64,000 nucleotides of DNA from positions 62,001 to 126,000 of the forward strand of contig NZ_JARNTV010000003.1 in assembly GCF_029433115.1 (NCBI RefSeq). Reading direction: 5' to 3'. Below, piece after piece: positions 25,707 through 37,279 of the stretch. The stretch comes from Sphingomonas sp. AOB5 (GTDB lineage Bacteria > Pseudomonadota > Alphaproteobacteria > Sphingomonadales > Sphingomonadaceae). A program made the translations under genes and the position numbers. Positions within the stretch are counted from its first letter, which is position 1. Each line of letters starts with the position of its first letter. Below the pieces are notes generated by a model. The model was not told the DNA's origin. It saw nothing but the letters and a program-made list of their open reading frames with translations, and searched no databases.

Positions 25707-27407
25707 ATGACCATTCAGGGCTGGACGCTGATCCTCGTCTTCGTTGCCATCCTCATCGCGCTCGCAAAGCCGATGGGGATCTGGCTTTTCGCACTTTATG
25801 AAGGGCGGCGGACGCCGCTCCACACCATTCTCGGTCCCGTCGAACGCGGCTTCTACAAGGCTGCCGGGATCGATCCGAACGCCGAGATGGGCTGGCGCCG
25901 CTACGCTGTGCACATGCTGCTCTTCCAGCTGGCCGTGCTGCTCTTCACCTATTTCGTCCTGCGCTTTCAGGACGTGCTGCCGCTCAATCCGCGCGGGCTG
26001 GCGGGGTTCAGTCCCGATCTCGCGTTCAACACCGCGGTCAGCTTCACCACCAACACCAACTGGCAGAGCTACTCGGGCGAGAATCTCTCGATCCTCAGCC
26101 AGATGCTGGGCTTGGGCATCCATAACTTCCTGTCGGCCGCGACCGGCATCGCGATCGCATTCGCGCTGTTTCGCGGTTTCGCGCGGCGTGAGGCTGGCGG
26201 CATCGGCAATTTCTGGGCCGATCTGACGCGCGTCACCCTGTACCTGCTGGTGCCGATCTGCGTCGTCTATTCGCTCTACCTGATCGCCAGCGGCGTGCCG
26301 CAGACCTTCACCACCAGCGTCGACGCCACCACGCTGGAAGGCGCGAAGCAAACCATCCTGCTCGGCCCCGTCGCCAGCCAGGAAGCGATCAAGATGCTGG
26401 GCACCAATGGCGGCGGCATCTTCAACGCCAATTCCGCGCACCCGTTCGAGAACCCCAGCGCAGTCACCAACTTCGTGCAGATGGTGTCGATCTTCCTGAT
26501 CGGCGTCGGGCTCACCTGGACCTTCGGCAAGGCGGTGGGCAACCCACGCCAGGGCTGGGCGATCCTCTCGGCGATGATGATCCTGTTCCTCGCCGGCACT
26601 GCGGTGATTTACTGGCAGGAAGCGGCGGGCAACCCGGTGCATCACGCCGTGGGCCTGACCGGCGGCAACATGGAGGGCAAGGAAGTCCGCTTCGGCGTCG
26701 CCGCATCGGCCCTGTTCGCAGCGGTCACCACGGCCGCTTCCTGCGGCGCGGTCAATGCGATGCATGACAGCTTCACCGCGCTGGGCGGGATGATCCCGAT
26801 GTTCAACATCCAGCTGGGCGAGGTGATCATCGGCGGCGTGGGTGCGGGCATGTACGGCTTCCTGCTGTTCGCCATCCTAGCGATTTTCGTCGCCGGGCTG
26901 ATGGTCGGCCGCACGCCGGAATATGTCGGCAAGAAGATCGAGGCGCGCGAAGTGAAGTTCGCGGTGCTGGCCATCGCGGTGCTGCCTTTGGTGATCCTGG
27001 GCTTCACCGCCGTCGCCAGCGTGCTGCCCGCCGGGCTTGCAGGTCCGCTCAACAAGGGTCCGCATGGCTTCAGCGAGATCCTCTATGCCTTCTCGTCGGC
27101 GGCGGGGAACAACGGCTCGGCCTTTGCGGGCCTGACCGCGGCAACGCCCTTTTATGACGGGCTGCTGGGCGCGGCGATGTGGATCGGGCGCTTCTTCATG
27201 ATCGTCCCCGCGCTCGCCATTGCCGGTTCGCTCGCCGCCAAGAAGGTCCATCCGGCCAGCGCGGGCTCGTTCCCGACGACCGGACCGCTCTGGATCGGGC
27301 TGCTGGTCGGCATCGTGCTGATCGTCGGCGGCCTCACCTTCCTCCCCAGCCTCGCGCTCGGCCCCATCGCGGATCACTTCGCGATGACCAGCGGCCAGCT
27401 CTTCTGA
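25707..27407 (+). CDS. kdpA: Potassium-transporting ATPase subunit KdpA
   Basis: Potassium-binding channel-like subunit of the high-affinity KdpFABC transporter, 566 residues with about ten membrane helices. The four pore loops with selectivity glycines are visible as [27 protein letters not shown], a stretch near [18 protein letters not shown] and [14 protein letters not shown]. Length is as expected. It is followed by kdpB after 11 bases. The operon is expected to be induced in low potassium through KdpD and KdpE encoded downstream. Confidence 0.97.
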   Translation: MTIQGWTLILVFVAILIALAKPMGIWLFALYEGRRTPLHTILGPVERGFYKAAGIDPNAEMGWRRYAVHMLLFQLAVLLFTYFVLRFQDVLPLNPRGLAGFSPDLAFNTAVSFTTNTNWQSYSGENLSILSQMLGLGIHNFLSAATGIAIAFALFRGFARREAGGIGNFWADLTRVTLYLLVPICVVYSLYLIASGVPQTFTTSVDATTLEGAKQTILLGPVASQEAIKMLGTNGGGIFNANSAHPFENPSAVTNFVQMVSIFLIGVGLTWTFGKAVGNPRQGWAILSAMMILFLAGTAVIYWQEAAGNPVHHAVGLTGGNMEGKEVRFGVAASALFAAVTTAASCGAVNAMHDSFTALGGMIPMFNIQLGEVIIGGVGAGMYGFLLFAILAIFVAGLMVGRTPEYVGKKIEAREVKFAVLAIAVLPLVILGFTAVASVLPAGLAGPLNKGPHGFSEILYAFSSAAGNNGSAFAGLTAATPFYDGLLGAAMWIGRFFMIVPALAIAGSLAAKKVHPASAGSFPTTGPLWIGLLVGIVLIVGGLTFLPSLALGPIADHFAMTSGQLF

Positions 27408-27418
27408 AGGCACAGACC

Positions 27419-29419
27419 ATGACTGCTCAATCCATGTTTTCGGCTGAACTGATCGGCCCCGCCATTGGCGATGCGTTCAGAAAACTGAACCCGCGCGAGC
27501 TGGTGAAGAACCCCGTCCTGTTCACCACTGCGGTGGTGGCGTTGCTGCTCACCGTGTTGCTGGCGGTGGGCGGGGACGCCCTCTCCTTCGGCTTCCAGAT
27601 TCAACTGATCGCTTGGCTGTGGCTGACCGTATTGTTCGGCACCTTTGCCGAGGCGCTTGCCGAAGGTCGCGGCCGCGCCCAGGCCGCTTCGCTGCGCGCC
27701 GCCAAGGCCGAGCTGACCGCCCGCCTGCCCGACGGCAAGACCGTCGCCGCGAGTACGTTGAAACGCGGCGATATCGTGATCGTCCAGACGGGCGACCTGA
27801 TCCCCGCCGATGGCGAAGTGATCGAGGGCGTCGCATCAGTCAACGAAGCCGCGATCACCGGCGAAAGCGCGCCGGTGATCCGCGAGGCCGGCGGCGACCG
27901 TTCGGCGGTGACCGCGGGCACGCGCGTCATCTCCGACCGGATCAAGGTCCGCGTCACGCAGGAGCCCGGTCAGGGTTTCCTCGACCGCATGATCGCGCTG
28001 GTCGAAGGCGCCGAGCGGCAGAAGACTCCCAACGAAATCGCACTGACGATCCTGCTGGTCGGCCTGACGATCATCTTCCTGATCGCGGTCGCGACCATTC
28101 CCGCATTCGCCAGCTATGCGGGCGGTAGCATCCCGGTGGCGATCCTCGCCGCGCTGCTGATCACGCTGATCCCGACCACCATCGCCGCCCTACTCTCCGC
28201 CATCGGCATTGCGGGCATGGACCGGCTGGTGCGCTTCAACGTGCTCGCCAAGTCGGGCCGCGCGGTCGAGGCGGCAGGCGACGTCGATGTGCTGCTGCTC
28301 GACAAGACCGGTACCATCACCGTCGGCGACCGCGCCGCGAGCGAGTTCCGCGCGCTGACCGGCGTCGCGGTGGACGATCTCGCCCGCACCGCTTTGCTGG
28401 CCAGTCTGGCCGATGAGACGCCCGAGGGCCGCTCCATCGTCACTCTGGCCGGGGGCCGCACCACCGAGCTACCCGACGGCGCGGAAGTCATCCCCTTCAC
28501 TGCCCAGACCCGCATTTCCGGCGTGAAGCTGGACGGCAGCCTGATCCAGAAGGGCGCGGTCGACGCGATCCTGCGCGCCAATCCGGGCGTGGGCGAAACC
28601 GCCGCCGCCACCGAGCTGCGCCGTATCACCGACGAGGTCGCCCGTTCGGGCCAGACCCCGCTGGCAGTGGCGCGCGACGGCAGGCTGCTTGGCGTGATCG
28701 CGCTGAAAGACGTGATCAAGGCGGGGGTACGCGAACGTTTCGCCGAGCTGCGCCGGATGGGCATCCGCACGGTGATGATCACCGGCGACAACCCCCTCAC
28801 CGCCGCCGCCATCGCCGCCGAGGCCGGCGTCGACGATTTCCTCGCCGAAGCGACGCCGGAGGACAAGCTGGCGCTGATCCGCAAGGAACAGCAGGGCGGC
28901 CGCCTCGTCGCGATGTGCGGTGACGGCACCAACGATGCCCCTGCCCTCGCCCAGGCCGATGTCGGCGTGGCGATGAACACCGGCACCCAAGCGGCGCGCG
29001 AAGCCGGCAACATGGTCGATCTCGACAGCGATCCGACCAAGCTGATCGAGATCGTCGGCCTGGGAAAGCAATTGCTGATGACCCGCGGCGCGCTGACCAC
29101 CTTTTCGGTCGCCAACGATGTCGCAAAATATTTTGCGATCATCCCAGCGATGTTCATCGCTTTCTATCCGGGCCTCGGCGTTTTGAACGTGATGGGACTG
29201 GCCTCGCCCAACAGCGCGATCCTGTCCGCGATCATCTTCAACGCGCTGATCATCCCGCTGCTGGTGCCGCTGGCGCTGAAGGGCGTGACCTATCGCCCGG
29301 TCGGCGCAGGCCAGCTGCTCGCCCGCAATCTCGCCATCTACGGCATCGGCGGCCTGATCGCGCCGTTCGTCGGGATCAAGCTGATCGACCTCGCCGTAAG
29401 CGGCCTCCACCTCGCCTGA
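27419..29419 (+). CDS. kdpB: Potassium-transporting P-type ATPase subunit KdpB
   Basis: P-type ATPase subunit that drives K+ import, 666 residues. The phosphorylation site is Asp295 in DKTGTIT; the actuator loop is ITGES at 146-150, whose serine corresponds to the inhibitory phosphorylation site known in E. coli; the hinge motif is [20 protein letters not shown]. Transmembrane segments are seen near 32-52, 60-78, 207-232, 238-262 and in the C-terminal 110 residues. Start ATG 27419 is set by the distance to kdpA and by the usual KdpB beginning; the frame is open upstream inside kdpA, but that part is not KdpB. Confidence 0.97.
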   Translation: MTAQSMFSAELIGPAIGDAFRKLNPRELVKNPVLFTTAVVALLLTVLLAVGGDALSFGFQIQLIAWLWLTVLFGTFAEALAEGRGRAQAASLRAAKAELTARLPDGKTVAASTLKRGDIVIVQTGDLIPADGEVIEGVASVNEAAITGESAPVIREAGGDRSAVTAGTRVISDRIKVRVTQEPGQGFLDRMIALVEGAERQKTPNEIALTILLVGLTIIFLIAVATIPAFASYAGGSIPVAILAALLITLIPTTIAALLSAIGIAGMDRLVRFNVLAKSGRAVEAAGDVDVLLLDKTGTITVGDRAASEFRALTGVAVDDLARTALLASLADETPEGRSIVTLAGGRTTELPDGAEVIPFTAQTRISGVKLDGSLIQKGAVDAILRANPGVGETAAATELRRITDEVARSGQTPLAVARDGRLLGVIALKDVIKAGVRERFAELRRMGIRTVMITGDNPLTAAAIAAEAGVDDFLAEATPEDKLALIRKEQQGGRLVAMCGDGTNDAPALAQADVGVAMNTGTQAAREAGNMVDLDSDPTKLIEIVGLGKQLLMTRGALTTFSVANDVAKYFAIIPAMFIAFYPGLGVLNVMGLASPNSAILSAIIFNALIIPLLVPLALKGVTYRPVGAGQLLARNLAIYGIGGLIAPFVGIKLIDLAVSGLHLA

Positions 29420-29428
29420 GGAATTGAC

Positions 29429-30019
29429 ATGCTCAAGGACTTTACCTCCGCCCTCCGCCCCGCGATCGTCCTCACGGTCCTGTTCGCGGTACTGCTTGGC
29501 CTCGCCTATCCCGCCGCGCTGACCGGCATCGGCCAGCTTGCCTTCCCGGCCCAGGCCAATGGCAGCCTGATCGAACGCGACGGCAAGGTCATCGGCTCCG
29601 AACTGATCGGACAGGGCTTCGCCGAGGCGCGCTATTTCCACGGCCGCCCCTCGGCTGCGGGTGCCGATGGCTATGACCCCACCGCATCCGCCGGATCGAA
29701 CCTTGGCCCGACCAGCAAGGCGCTGGCCGACCGCATCCAGGGCGATCTGGCCAGCAAACCAGGACAGTCGGTTCCCGCCGATCTGGTGACCACCTCTGCC
29801 TCGGGGCTGGACCCCCATATCAGCCCCGAGGCAGCTTTTTCGCTGGTCGATCGCGTGGCCACCGCACGCGGGCTGCCGGCGGCGAAGGTGCGTGAGCTGG
29901 TCGCGGCGCATATCGAGCATCCGTCGCTCGGCTTTATCGGCGAACCGCGCGTCAATGTCCTCGCGCTCAACCGGGCACTCGACAGCATGGCGGCCAAGGG
30001 CGCAAACACCGGCCAGTGA
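29429..30019 (+). CDS. kdpC: Potassium-transporting ATPase subunit KdpC
   Basis: Single-pass periplasmic-domain subunit of KdpFABC, 196 residues, thought to raise ion affinity. One N-terminal helix ([23 protein letters not shown]) precedes conserved blocks [27 protein letters not shown] and the C-terminal [21 protein letters not shown] site lies upstream of the ATG. The stop overlaps the GTG of kdpD by four bases. Confidence 0.96.
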   Translation: MLKDFTSALRPAIVLTVLFAVLLGLAYPAALTGIGQLAFPAQANGSLIERDGKVIGSELIGQGFAEARYFHGRPSAAGADGYDPTASAGSNLGPTSKALADRIQGDLASKPGQSVPADLVTTSASGLDPHISPEAAFSLVDRVATARGLPAAKVRELVAAHIEHPSLGFIGEPRVNVLALNRALDSMAAKGANTGQ

Positions 30020-32670
30020 ACGAAACGCGCCCCGATCCCGACGCACTGCTCCGCGCCGCAAGGCAGGAGCAGCGCGGCAGACTCAAGGTCTTTCTCGGCG
30101 CCGCACCCGGCGTCGGGAAAACCTATGAGATGCTGAGCGATGGCGCCGCGCGGCGCGACGCTGGGATCGACGTGGTGGTGGCGGTCGTCGAGACCCATGG
30201 CCGCGCCGAGACCAAAGCGAAGACCGCCGGCTTCGAGATCGTCCCGCGCCGCCCGGTCGAATATGAAGGCCGCACGCTGGAGGAAATGGACATCGACGCC
30301 GTTCTGGCGCGCCGTCCGCAACTCGTGCTGGTCGACGAACTCGCTCACACCAACGCGCCGGGCAGCCGCCACGACAAACGCTATCAGGATGTCGAGGAAC
30401 TGCTGACAGCGGGGATCGACGTCTACTCCACGCTCAACATCCAGCATCTCGAGAGCCTGAACGACGTCGTCGCCTCGTTCACCCGCGTGCGCGTCCGCGA
30501 GACTCTGCCGGATCGCGTGATCGAGAATGCCGAGATCGAGATCGTCGATATTCCGCCCGACGAGCTGATCGAGCGGCTGAAGGACGGCAAGGTCTATGTG
30601 CCCGAGGAAGCCTCGCGTGCGCTGGGCAATTTCTTCTCCAAATCCAACCTCTCTGCACTCCGCGAAATGGCGCTGCGGCGCGCGGCGCAGGCGGTGGATG
30701 CACAGATGCTCGATCATCTGCGCGCGCATGCCTTGGCCGGGACCTGGGCAGCGACCGACCGGCTGGTGGTGGCGGTCAGCGAACTGCCCGGTTCGGCCGA
30801 ACTGGTCCGCGCCGCCAAGCGCATCGCAGACGGGCTGCGCGCACCATGGACCGCCGTGCATATCGAAACGCCGCGTACCGCGAGCCTGGGCGATGCCGAC
30901 AATGCCCGGATCGCCGCGACAATGCACCTCGCGACCCAGCTCGGCGGGCAGGTCGCGACCGTCCCCGCCGAGAATGTGCTGGAGGGGCTGAAGCGCTTCA
31001 CCACCGAAGCCCGCGCGACCCAGCTGATCGTCGGCAAGTCGCTCCGCTCACGCTGGTTCGAGCTTCGCCACGGATCGGTGGTCGACCGGCTGGTGCGTGG
31101 CACGCCGGGTCTGGCGGTCCATGTGCTGCCGATGGGCGAGCATGGCCCGGCGTCGGCCGGCAAGCGCGCAAAAGGCAATTGGGGTTCGATCGAAGGCTAT
31201 GCCGTATCGCTCGCCCTCGCCGCGCTGGTCACCCTGCTCGGCGCGAGCATCTTCGCATCTGGCAGCATCACCAATATTGGGCTGCTCTACCTGATCCCGG
31301 TGATGGTCGCGGCGACGCGCTATGGCCTGCGCACCGGGTTGGTCACCGGACTGGTTTCCAGCCTCGCCTATAATTTCTTCTTCATCCCGCCGACCCGCAC
31401 CTTCACCATCCAGGACCCGCAGAACATCATCACCGTGCTGGTGCTGCTGGGCGTGGCGGTGATGGCGAGCCAGCTCGCCGCGCGGGTGCGCGAACAGGCG
31501 CTTCTAGCCCAGCGAAGCGCGGCGCAGAACAGCGCGCTGGCGGGCTTTGCCCGGCTGCTGACCGGCATTCGCGACGAGGCCGAGTTGGGGCAATTGCTGT
31601 GCGCCGAAGTCGCCCGGCTGCTCGACGTGAACGCGGTGCTGCTCCTGCCCGAAGAGGGGGTGCTGGCGGTCAGCGCGGCCAATCCGCCCGAGGACCGGTT
31701 GGAAGCGATCGAGCAGGCAGCGGCGCGCTGGGCGTTCGACAATAACCGGCCCGCCGGGCGCGGATCGGATACGCTCACCGCGTCCGAATGGCTGTTTCAG
31801 CCGGTCGTGGCGGGCGGCAAGGTGCTCGGTGTGTTCGGCTTGGCGCGCAGCGACGCCGCGACACCGATCCGATCGGACATGCTGCCCCTGCTGCTCAGCC
31901 TGCTCGATCAGGCGGGCCTCGCGCTCGAACGCATCTCGCTGGAAACCGAGATGGCGAGCGTGACCCAGCTGCGCGAACGCGACCGGTTGCGTCAGGCCTT
32001 GCTGTCGTCGGTCAGCCACGACCTCCGCACGCCACTGACCACGATCCTCGGCTCGCTGGCGGAACTGCGTCCCGAAAATAGCGAACAGGCCGAGCAGATC
32101 ACCTCCGCCCGTGCCGAGGCCGAGCGGCTCAATCGCTTCGTCGCCAACCTGCTCGACATGGTCCGGATCGAGGCCGGGGCGCTGCACCAGTCGACCGAAC
32201 CGGTCGATCTCGCCGATGCCGCGGCGAGCGCCGTGCACGACCTGCGCCGCGCGCTCGACGGTCACTCGGTACTGCTCGACGTGCCGCCTGACCTGCCCTT
32301 TGTTCGCGTCGATCCCCAGCTGTTCCATCACTGCCTGATCAACCTGATCGAGAATGCCGCCAAATATGGCGGCAGCGGCACGCCGATCACGCTGACGGCG
32401 CGCCGCGATCATCGTGGCGTCTCGCTGTCGGTACTGGACGAGGGACCCGGCCTGCCGGCAGGCGAGGAGCAGCGCATCTTCGAAACCTTCTCGCGGATCG
32501 AGGGATCGGATCGCAAGGGCGGCACCGGACTGGGCCTCGCCATCGTGAAGGGCTTTGCCGAAGCGATGGGGCTAAGCGTCGAAGCATCGAGCCGCGCTGA
32601 TCGTGACGGCGCCCGCTTCTCGATCCTGTTCGACGAAGCGCATCTGGTGAAGAGCGGAGCCGGGGAATGA
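30016..32670 (+). CDS. kdpD: Osmosensitive potassium channel sensor kinase KdpD
   Basis: Sensor kinase and phosphatase of the kdp operon, 884 residues. Domains in order: N-terminal KdpD domain with Walker A (GAAPGVGKT near 29-37), a universal-stress-protein-like domain (about 250-365), four close transmembrane helices (about 390-490), a GAF-like domain, the histidine box [11 protein letters not shown] with His668, and a HATPase domain ([26 protein letters not shown]). Translation starts at a GTG inside the kdpC stop. It responds to potassium limitation and phosphorylates KdpE. Confidence 0.96.
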   Translation: MNETRPDPDALLRAARQEQRGRLKVFLGAAPGVGKTYEMLSDGAARRDAGIDVVVAVVETHGRAETKAKTAGFEIVPRRPVEYEGRTLEEMDIDAVLARRPQLVLVDELAHTNAPGSRHDKRYQDVEELLTAGIDVYSTLNIQHLESLNDVVASFTRVRVRETLPDRVIENAEIEIVDIPPDELIERLKDGKVYVPEEASRALGNFFSKSNLSALREMALRRAAQAVDAQMLDHLRAHALAGTWAATDRLVVAVSELPGSAELVRAAKRIADGLRAPWTAVHIETPRTASLGDADNARIAATMHLATQLGGQVATVPAENVLEGLKRFTTEARATQLIVGKSLRSRWFELRHGSVVDRLVRGTPGLAVHVLPMGEHGPASAGKRAKGNWGSIEGYAVSLALAALVTLLGASIFASGSITNIGLLYLIPVMVAATRYGLRTGLVTGLVSSLAYNFFFIPPTRTFTIQDPQNIITVLVLLGVAVMASQLAARVREQALLAQRSAAQNSALAGFARLLTGIRDEAELGQLLCAEVARLLDVNAVLLLPEEGVLAVSAANPPEDRLEAIEQAAARWAFDNNRPAGRGSDTLTASEWLFQPVVAGGKVLGVFGLARSDAATPIRSDMLPLLLSLLDQAGLALERISLETEMASVTQLRERDRLRQALLSSVSHDLRTPLTTILGSLAELRPENSEQAEQITSARAEAERLNRFVANLLDMVRIEAGALHQSTEPVDLADAAASAVHDLRRALDGHSVLLDVPPDLPFVRVDPQLFHHCLINLIENAAKYGGSGTPITLTARRDHRGVSLSVLDEGPGLPAGEEQRIFETFSRIEGSDRKGGTGLGLAIVKGFAEAMGLSVEASSRADRDGARFSILFDEAHLVKSGAGE

Positions 32671-33347
32671 GTCAGGCTATCAAGCTGCTGGTGGTCGACG
32701 ACGAACCTGCGATCCGCCGGCTGCTCGGCACCGCGCTCACCCGCGTAGGCTATGCGGTGGTCGAGGCGGGGTCGGCGCGCGACGCGATGGTCTCGGTCCA
32801 GATCGACAAGCCCGAGGCGGTGCTGCTCGATCTCGGCCTGCCGGATCGCGACGGGCTGGAACTGGTGCCGCTGATCAAGGCAGCGGGCGCCGCGGTGCTG
32901 GTCGTATCGGCCCGCGATGCGACCGAGCAGAAGGTCACCGCGCTCGATCTTGGTGCCGACGATTACGTCACCAAGCCGTTCGATACCGAGGAAGTGCTGG
33001 CCCGCGTCCGCACCGCGCTGCGCCACCGCCTCGCCGCCGAGGCCGATGCACCGCTGGTGCGGATCGGCGATGTGGAGATCGACGTCGCCAACCGCATGGT
33101 CCGCAAGGGCGGCGAGGAAGTGCATCTTTCGCCCAAGGAATTCGCCTTCCTCGCCGAACTCGCCAAGCGGCCGGGCAAGGTCATCACCCATGCCCAGCTG
33201 CTCCGCACCATCTGGGGCGCCGGGCACGACAATGACGTCGAATATCTCCGCGTCGCGGCGCGCAGCGTGCGGCGGAAGATCGACAGCGATCCGGCCGCCT
33301 CGATGATCCGGAACGAGCTTGGCGTGGGATACCGGCTGCTGGTCTAG
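32667..33347 (+). CDS. kdpE: KDP operon response regulator KdpE
   Basis: OmpR-type regulator of 226 residues. The receiver has D11-D12, phosphoacceptor Asp55 (VLLDLGLPD) and the Lys in YVTKPF; the winged-helix domain ends in RNELGVGYRLLV, typical of KdpE. The start overlaps the kdpD stop (ATGA). The stop codon shares the palindrome CTAG with the stop of the convergent PepSY gene, leaving no space for a terminator. It activates the kdp promoter when phosphorylated by KdpD. Confidence 0.95.
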   Translation: MSQAIKLLVVDDEPAIRRLLGTALTRVGYAVVEAGSARDAMVSVQIDKPEAVLLDLGLPDRDGLELVPLIKAAGAAVLVVSARDATEQKVTALDLGADDYVTKPFDTEEVLARVRTALRHRLAAEADAPLVRIGDVEIDVANRMVRKGGEEVHLSPKEFAFLAELAKRPGKVITHAQLLRTIWGAGHDNDVEYLRVAARSVRRKIDSDPAASMIRNELGVGYRLLV

Positions 33348-34684
33348 ATCGGCCTTCGCCGTATCAGCGCCGCGATCCGGTCGAGCACGATCAGCACCAC
33401 CAGCGAAGCGCCGAACAGCGGCAGCAGCAATGCCATCACGACGATCGCGGCAATCGCCCAGCGCAGGCGTGCCTTGTCCGGCGCCGGTGGTGCGCCGAAC
33501 TCGCCTTGCGGGCGGCGGTTCAGCCACATCACCACCCCCAATATGCTGATGCTCATCAGCGCGATGGCGGTCGCCACGCCGATCAGCTGGTTCGCCAGTC
33601 CGAACAGCTGACCCTCGTGCCATGCAATCCCGGTATTCACGATCCGGTCGACCAGATGCTTATCGCCGAAACCGCTGCGGCTCGTCTCCGCACCAGTCGT
33701 GGGATCATAGGTCACCTGACGCGTCAGCGGACGGTTCTGCGGCTGGGACGCGGCGGTCCAGACATTGCCGGTCGGCGCGCCGAAGCGCGGCGTGGCATGG
33801 GGCGGCAGGATGCGCACCGGGAAGACCATATGCTCGGCCTGCGCGTTGGCGACGATCGCGGACAGCGGCACGCCATGGTTCGCATGCGAAGCCATATGTG
33901 CGTGGCCGGACATCGGACCGGGCTTCGCCATCGCGCTGTGATCATGTTCGGCGGGCGCGGGCTTGGGGCCGATCTTCCAGTCCTGCTTGCCCTGCACCAG
34001 CCCCAGTTCGGTGCGCACCCATTTGAACGCGCTGCCCCAGGTCCCCGCCCAGGGCAGGCCGCTGGCGAGCATGACCAGCACCAGCCCGGCGATCCAGAAT
34101 CCGGTGACGCGGTGGATATCCTTCAGCAGCGGACGGCCCCGCAGCCCCAGCCGCGGCCACAATGTCCCCGCCATCCGGAACGGCCGCGGCCACCACAGAT
34201 ACAGGCCGGTCAGGATCAGCACGATCGTCCAGCTCGCCGCCAGCTCGACCAGCCGGTCGCCCCATTCGCCGAGCAGCAGCGATCCGTGCACGCTCGCCAC
34301 CAGCTCCGATATCCGCGCATCGGGATCGAGCGTGCCGAGCAGCCTGCCCTGCGGCGACACATAGACTTCGCGCGCGCTGCCGTCCGCCAGGGTGAACTGG
34401 ATCATCGCCGCGTCACCCGCATGTTCGGGCAACCGGTAATGATCGAAGCGCGCACCGGGATAGGCCGACATCGCCACCGCAAGCTGCTCGTCAGGCGACA
34501 CGGCGTCGCCCGCAGGAAGCCCGCGAAAGGCGCGCTCCTCCCACCGGTCGATCTGCGGCTTGAACAGATAGATCGATCCGGTCACCGACAGGATCATGAT
34601 GAAGGGCAGCACGAACAGCCCGGCATAGAAATGCCAGCGCCAGACGGTGCGGTAGAGTGCTGTGGAAGAAGCGGATTTAGTCAT
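33344..34684 (-). CDS. PepSY-associated membrane protein with His/Met-rich segment
   Basis: Inner-membrane protein of the PepSY_TM/PiuB group, 446 residues from ATG 34684. Helices are seen at about 10-35 (WHFYAGLFVLPFIMILSVTGSIYLF), 140-165, 188-212 and two near the C-terminus. PepSY regions flank them. Between about residues 243 and 271 there is a His/Met-rich stretch (EHDHSAMAKPGPMSGHAHM), a likely metal-binding loop. Proteins of this group are proposed ferric or metal reductases working with TonB receptors. The TonB receptor gene lies five bases upstream and DUF2946 before that. The GTG at 34696 is a less likely start because it has no ribosome site. Confidence 0.85.
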   Translation of the reverse strand: MTKSASSTALYRTVWRWHFYAGLFVLPFIMILSVTGSIYLFKPQIDRWEERAFRGLPAGDAVSPDEQLAVAMSAYPGARFDHYRLPEHAGDAAMIQFTLADGSAREVYVSPQGRLLGTLDPDARISELVASVHGSLLLGEWGDRLVELAASWTIVLILTGLYLWWPRPFRMAGTLWPRLGLRGRPLLKDIHRVTGFWIAGLVLVMLASGLPWAGTWGSAFKWVRTELGLVQGKQDWKIGPKPAPAEHDHSAMAKPGPMSGHAHMASHANHGVPLSAIVANAQAEHMVFPVRILPPHATPRFGAPTGNVWTAASQPQNRPLTRQVTYDPTTGAETSRSGFGDKHLVDRIVNTGIAWHEGQLFGLANQLIGVATAIALMSISILGVVMWLNRRPQGEFGAPPAPDKARLRWAIAAIVVMALLLPLFGASLVVLIVLDRIAALIRRRPI

Positions 34685-34689
34685 CGGCC

Positions 34690-36693
34690 TCACCACTCGA
34701 ACCGCAGGCCGGCATGGACCGCGCGGCCCGTCCCCGGATTGAAGATCTCCGCGCCCGGCCCGGCAGTCCCGGCGATGGCGACGGTCGAGATGTAATGCTT
34801 GTCCGTCAGGTTGCGGCCCTCGAGATAGAAGGACAGCCCGTCACTCGCATCGAACCCCGCACGCAGGTTCAGCAGCGCATAGGGATCCACCGTCAGCGTA
34901 TTGGCATTGTCCGCGAAGTAACGCCCGGGCGCCCATTCGACATTGGGCCCGGCATAGAATCCGCCCGGATGCCGGTAGAGCAGTTCCGCGCGCAGATAAT
35001 GCTTCGGCACGCCCGGCAGTTCGTTGTCGCCGTAGAGCGGATCGCCGTCGAACCGGAAATCGCTATAGGTATAGGCACCGGTCAGGACGAGCCTGTCCCC
35101 CGAAGCGAACGCCGAAAGCGGTACCGCCGCATCGACCCCGATCTCGGCACCCTGATGCACCGTCTTGCCCGCATTGACGATGCTGCACGGGCTGAACGGC
35201 CCGGTGGTCAGACACTGGAGCTCGCCGTCGATCCGCGAACGGTAAAGCGAGACGTCCCAGCCGACCCCGCCGCTGCGTCCGCGCGACCCGATCTCGAACG
35301 TCGTCGCGCGCTGGGGCTTCAGATTGGTCGCGGTGACGACATTCGCGTCGAAGCTCGGCACCTCGGCACTGCGCGAGACATTGCCGAACAGCTGCACGCC
35401 GGGCCGCACGTCCCACAACAGTCCTGCCTTCGGACTCCATAGCTGGAAGTCCCGCCGCCCCGACTGGTCACCGTTCGACAGGAACCGGTCGCGCCGGTCG
35501 CGGACAGCGTCAAGATACTGGACACCCGCGATCAGCGAGAGCTGCGGCAGCACCGACAGCGCGTCCTCGGCATAGAAGGAGAAGTTGCGCGAACGGTCGA
35601 TCATCGACGCGGTCAGCGCGCCCTTCGTCGCTGCGGTGTTGACGAACTGCTCGGTATCGATCGTCCCGTTGTGCAGCGTCGCGCCGAGCGTCAGCCGGTT
35701 GCGCAGGCCGCCGATGCTGCGCTCATCCACCAGCCGCACGAACGCCCCATAATCGTCGACCGTATAATCGAGATACTGGTAGATCGGATGATCGACGCGC
35801 CGCCAGTTATAGAACACGCCAGCATCCACCCGCGTCTCGCCGAAGCGGAAGCTCGTCCGGTTCGAGATGCGGACGGAGTCGACGTTGCGCTGCTGGTCCT
35901 GCGCGATCCATACCGGATTGGCGGCGCGCGGCGTGCCGAGCGCGGCCGCCTTGCCGACTTCGCCCGGAATCTCCTGCTCGGTCGTGGCCGCGGTCAGATA
36001 GAAGCGCGTCTCGACATTCGGCGAGAGCCGATAGCCCAGGTTGAAATTGCCGCGCACCGCGCTGCCCCGGCTATGCTCGCGATAGCCGTCGATCCGCTGG
36101 GCCGAGACGGTGCCGAACCAGTCGAGATTGCCCGCATTTCCCCCGGCGCTCGCCTGCCCCTTCACATAGCCATAGCTGCCAATATCGATCCGCGCGTCGA
36201 ACGGCGCCGCATCGCGCCCGGTCGGCGTCACCAGATTGATCGCGCCGCCCAGCGCGTTCGATCCGAAGCGCAGCGCATTGCCGCCCTTGTAGATTTCGAC
36301 ATAGCGATAGGCACTCGGATCGATCTCGAAGAAATCCATCAGCCCGTCCGACGTGTTCATCGGAATGCCGTCGAGATAGACCGAAATGCCGCGGATGCCG
36401 TACGCGCGCGACAGGCCCGATCCGCGGATCGAGACGCGCGCATCGTCGCCCATTCGCGGCTGGGCGATCACGCCGGGCACGAAGGCCAGGATGTCCTTGA
36501 TGTGCTGGACCGGCGTCCCCTTGAACGCCGTATCGGGAACGATCTCCACGCCGCCCGCCGTCCGCTGGATCTCCCGCGTCGCTTGCTCGGTATCGGGGGT
36601 GCCGGTCACGACGATATCGGCGGGGCGGGCCTCCTGCGCAAAGGCGGGAACGGCGGCAAGGCTTGCGGCGAGCGCGAAAAGCGAAACTCTCAT
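34690..36693 (-). CDS. TonB-dependent outer-membrane receptor (probable metal/siderophore)
   Basis: Receptor of 667 residues with signal peptide (RVSLFALAASLAAVPAFAQ), a short TonB-box region (ADIVVTGTPD), a plug domain from about 45 to 155 (PGVIAQPRMGDDARVSIRGS, YKGGNALRFGSNALGGAINL) and a barrel ending in AGLRFEW with terminal aromatic. The FecA-like plug and the downstream PepSY gene point to iron-chelate or copper uptake rather than sugar uptake. The ATG has GGAAG upstream. It is the middle gene of a DUF2946-receptor-PepSY group, all on the minus strand. Confidence 0.92.
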   Translation of the reverse strand: MRVSLFALAASLAAVPAFAQEARPADIVVTGTPDTEQATREIQRTAGGVEIVPDTAFKGTPVQHIKDILAFVPGVIAQPRMGDDARVSIRGSGLSRAYGIRGISVYLDGIPMNTSDGLMDFFEIDPSAYRYVEIYKGGNALRFGSNALGGAINLVTPTGRDAAPFDARIDIGSYGYVKGQASAGGNAGNLDWFGTVSAQRIDGYREHSRGSAVRGNFNLGYRLSPNVETRFYLTAATTEQEIPGEVGKAAALGTPRAANPVWIAQDQQRNVDSVRISNRTSFRFGETRVDAGVFYNWRRVDHPIYQYLDYTVDDYGAFVRLVDERSIGGLRNRLTLGATLHNGTIDTEQFVNTAATKGALTASMIDRSRNFSFYAEDALSVLPQLSLIAGVQYLDAVRDRRDRFLSNGDQSGRRDFQLWSPKAGLLWDVRPGVQLFGNVSRSAEVPSFDANVVTATNLKPQRATTFEIGSRGRSGGVGWDVSLYRSRIDGELQCLTTGPFSPCSIVNAGKTVHQGAEIGVDAAVPLSAFASGDRLVLTGAYTYSDFRFDGDPLYGDNELPGVPKHYLRAELLYRHPGGFYAGPNVEWAPGRYFADNANTLTVDPYALLNLRAGFDASDGLSFYLEGRNLTDKHYISTVAIAGTAGPGAEIFNPGTGRAVHAGLRFEW

Positions 36694-36826
36694 GGTGACT
36701 TCCAGTGTCTTGAAGGCGTGATGCGCGGCCCGGCGCGAAAGGCATGGGCGCGAGTTGCGGACCCTCGCGTGCGGCGCGGGTCCGGTCAGGCCGGAGACGT
36801 GGAAGGGGTTCGATCGGCTCCGGCGT

Positions 36827-37231
36827 TCAGGCCAGAGCGGGTGGTCCGCGGAGCGGTGGGGTCAGGTAATCGGCGCGGCCGGGCGCGAAATCGGCAGGCG
36901 GCGCCAGCGCGAATTCGCGCAGCAGCATCGCCCGTTCCGCGAGCAGCGGCGGCGCACCGGTGCCCAGCGCAGGTGCGGACATGCCCGCGAACGCGCAGCT
37001 TTCCGCCTTTTGCTGGTGGTCGGATTGCTGCCCGCCAACGTCCGGATTGCCCAGATCGACGACCATCGTCTTGCCGCCATTCACGGCGTCGCAGATGGTG
37101 ACGACGATGCCCTGCGCGGTCGCGACCGGCATGAATCCGGCCGGCACGGCGATGCGGACCAGCAGGGCCAGCGCGAACATCGCAGCAAACAGGCTGCGCA
37201 CGCGTCCCCCGGTTCGAATCACCCCGATCAT
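36827..37231 (-). CDS. DUF2946 family protein
   Basis: Protein of 134 residues with an N-terminal signal or anchor (LFAAMFALALLVRIAVPAGFM) and the DUF2946 pattern of a central cysteine (VTICDAVNGG), a polar His-containing patch (QQSDHQQKAESC) and a hydrophobic region. Genes of this family are often found beside copper-related TonB receptors and PepSY proteins, as here. The exact function is unknown. The 133-base gap to the receptor gene holds no other supported feature. Confidence 0.75.
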   Translation of the reverse strand: MIGVIRTGGRVRSLFAAMFALALLVRIAVPAGFMPVATAQGIVVTICDAVNGGKTMVVDLGNPDVGGQQSDHQQKAESCAFAGMSAPALGTGAPPLLAERAMLLREFALAPPADFAPGRADYLTPPLRGPPALA

Positions 37232-37279
37232 GCGCGCCGCCTAGCCGCGCCGCGCGGCATTGTCACCCGCAACCGGCGA

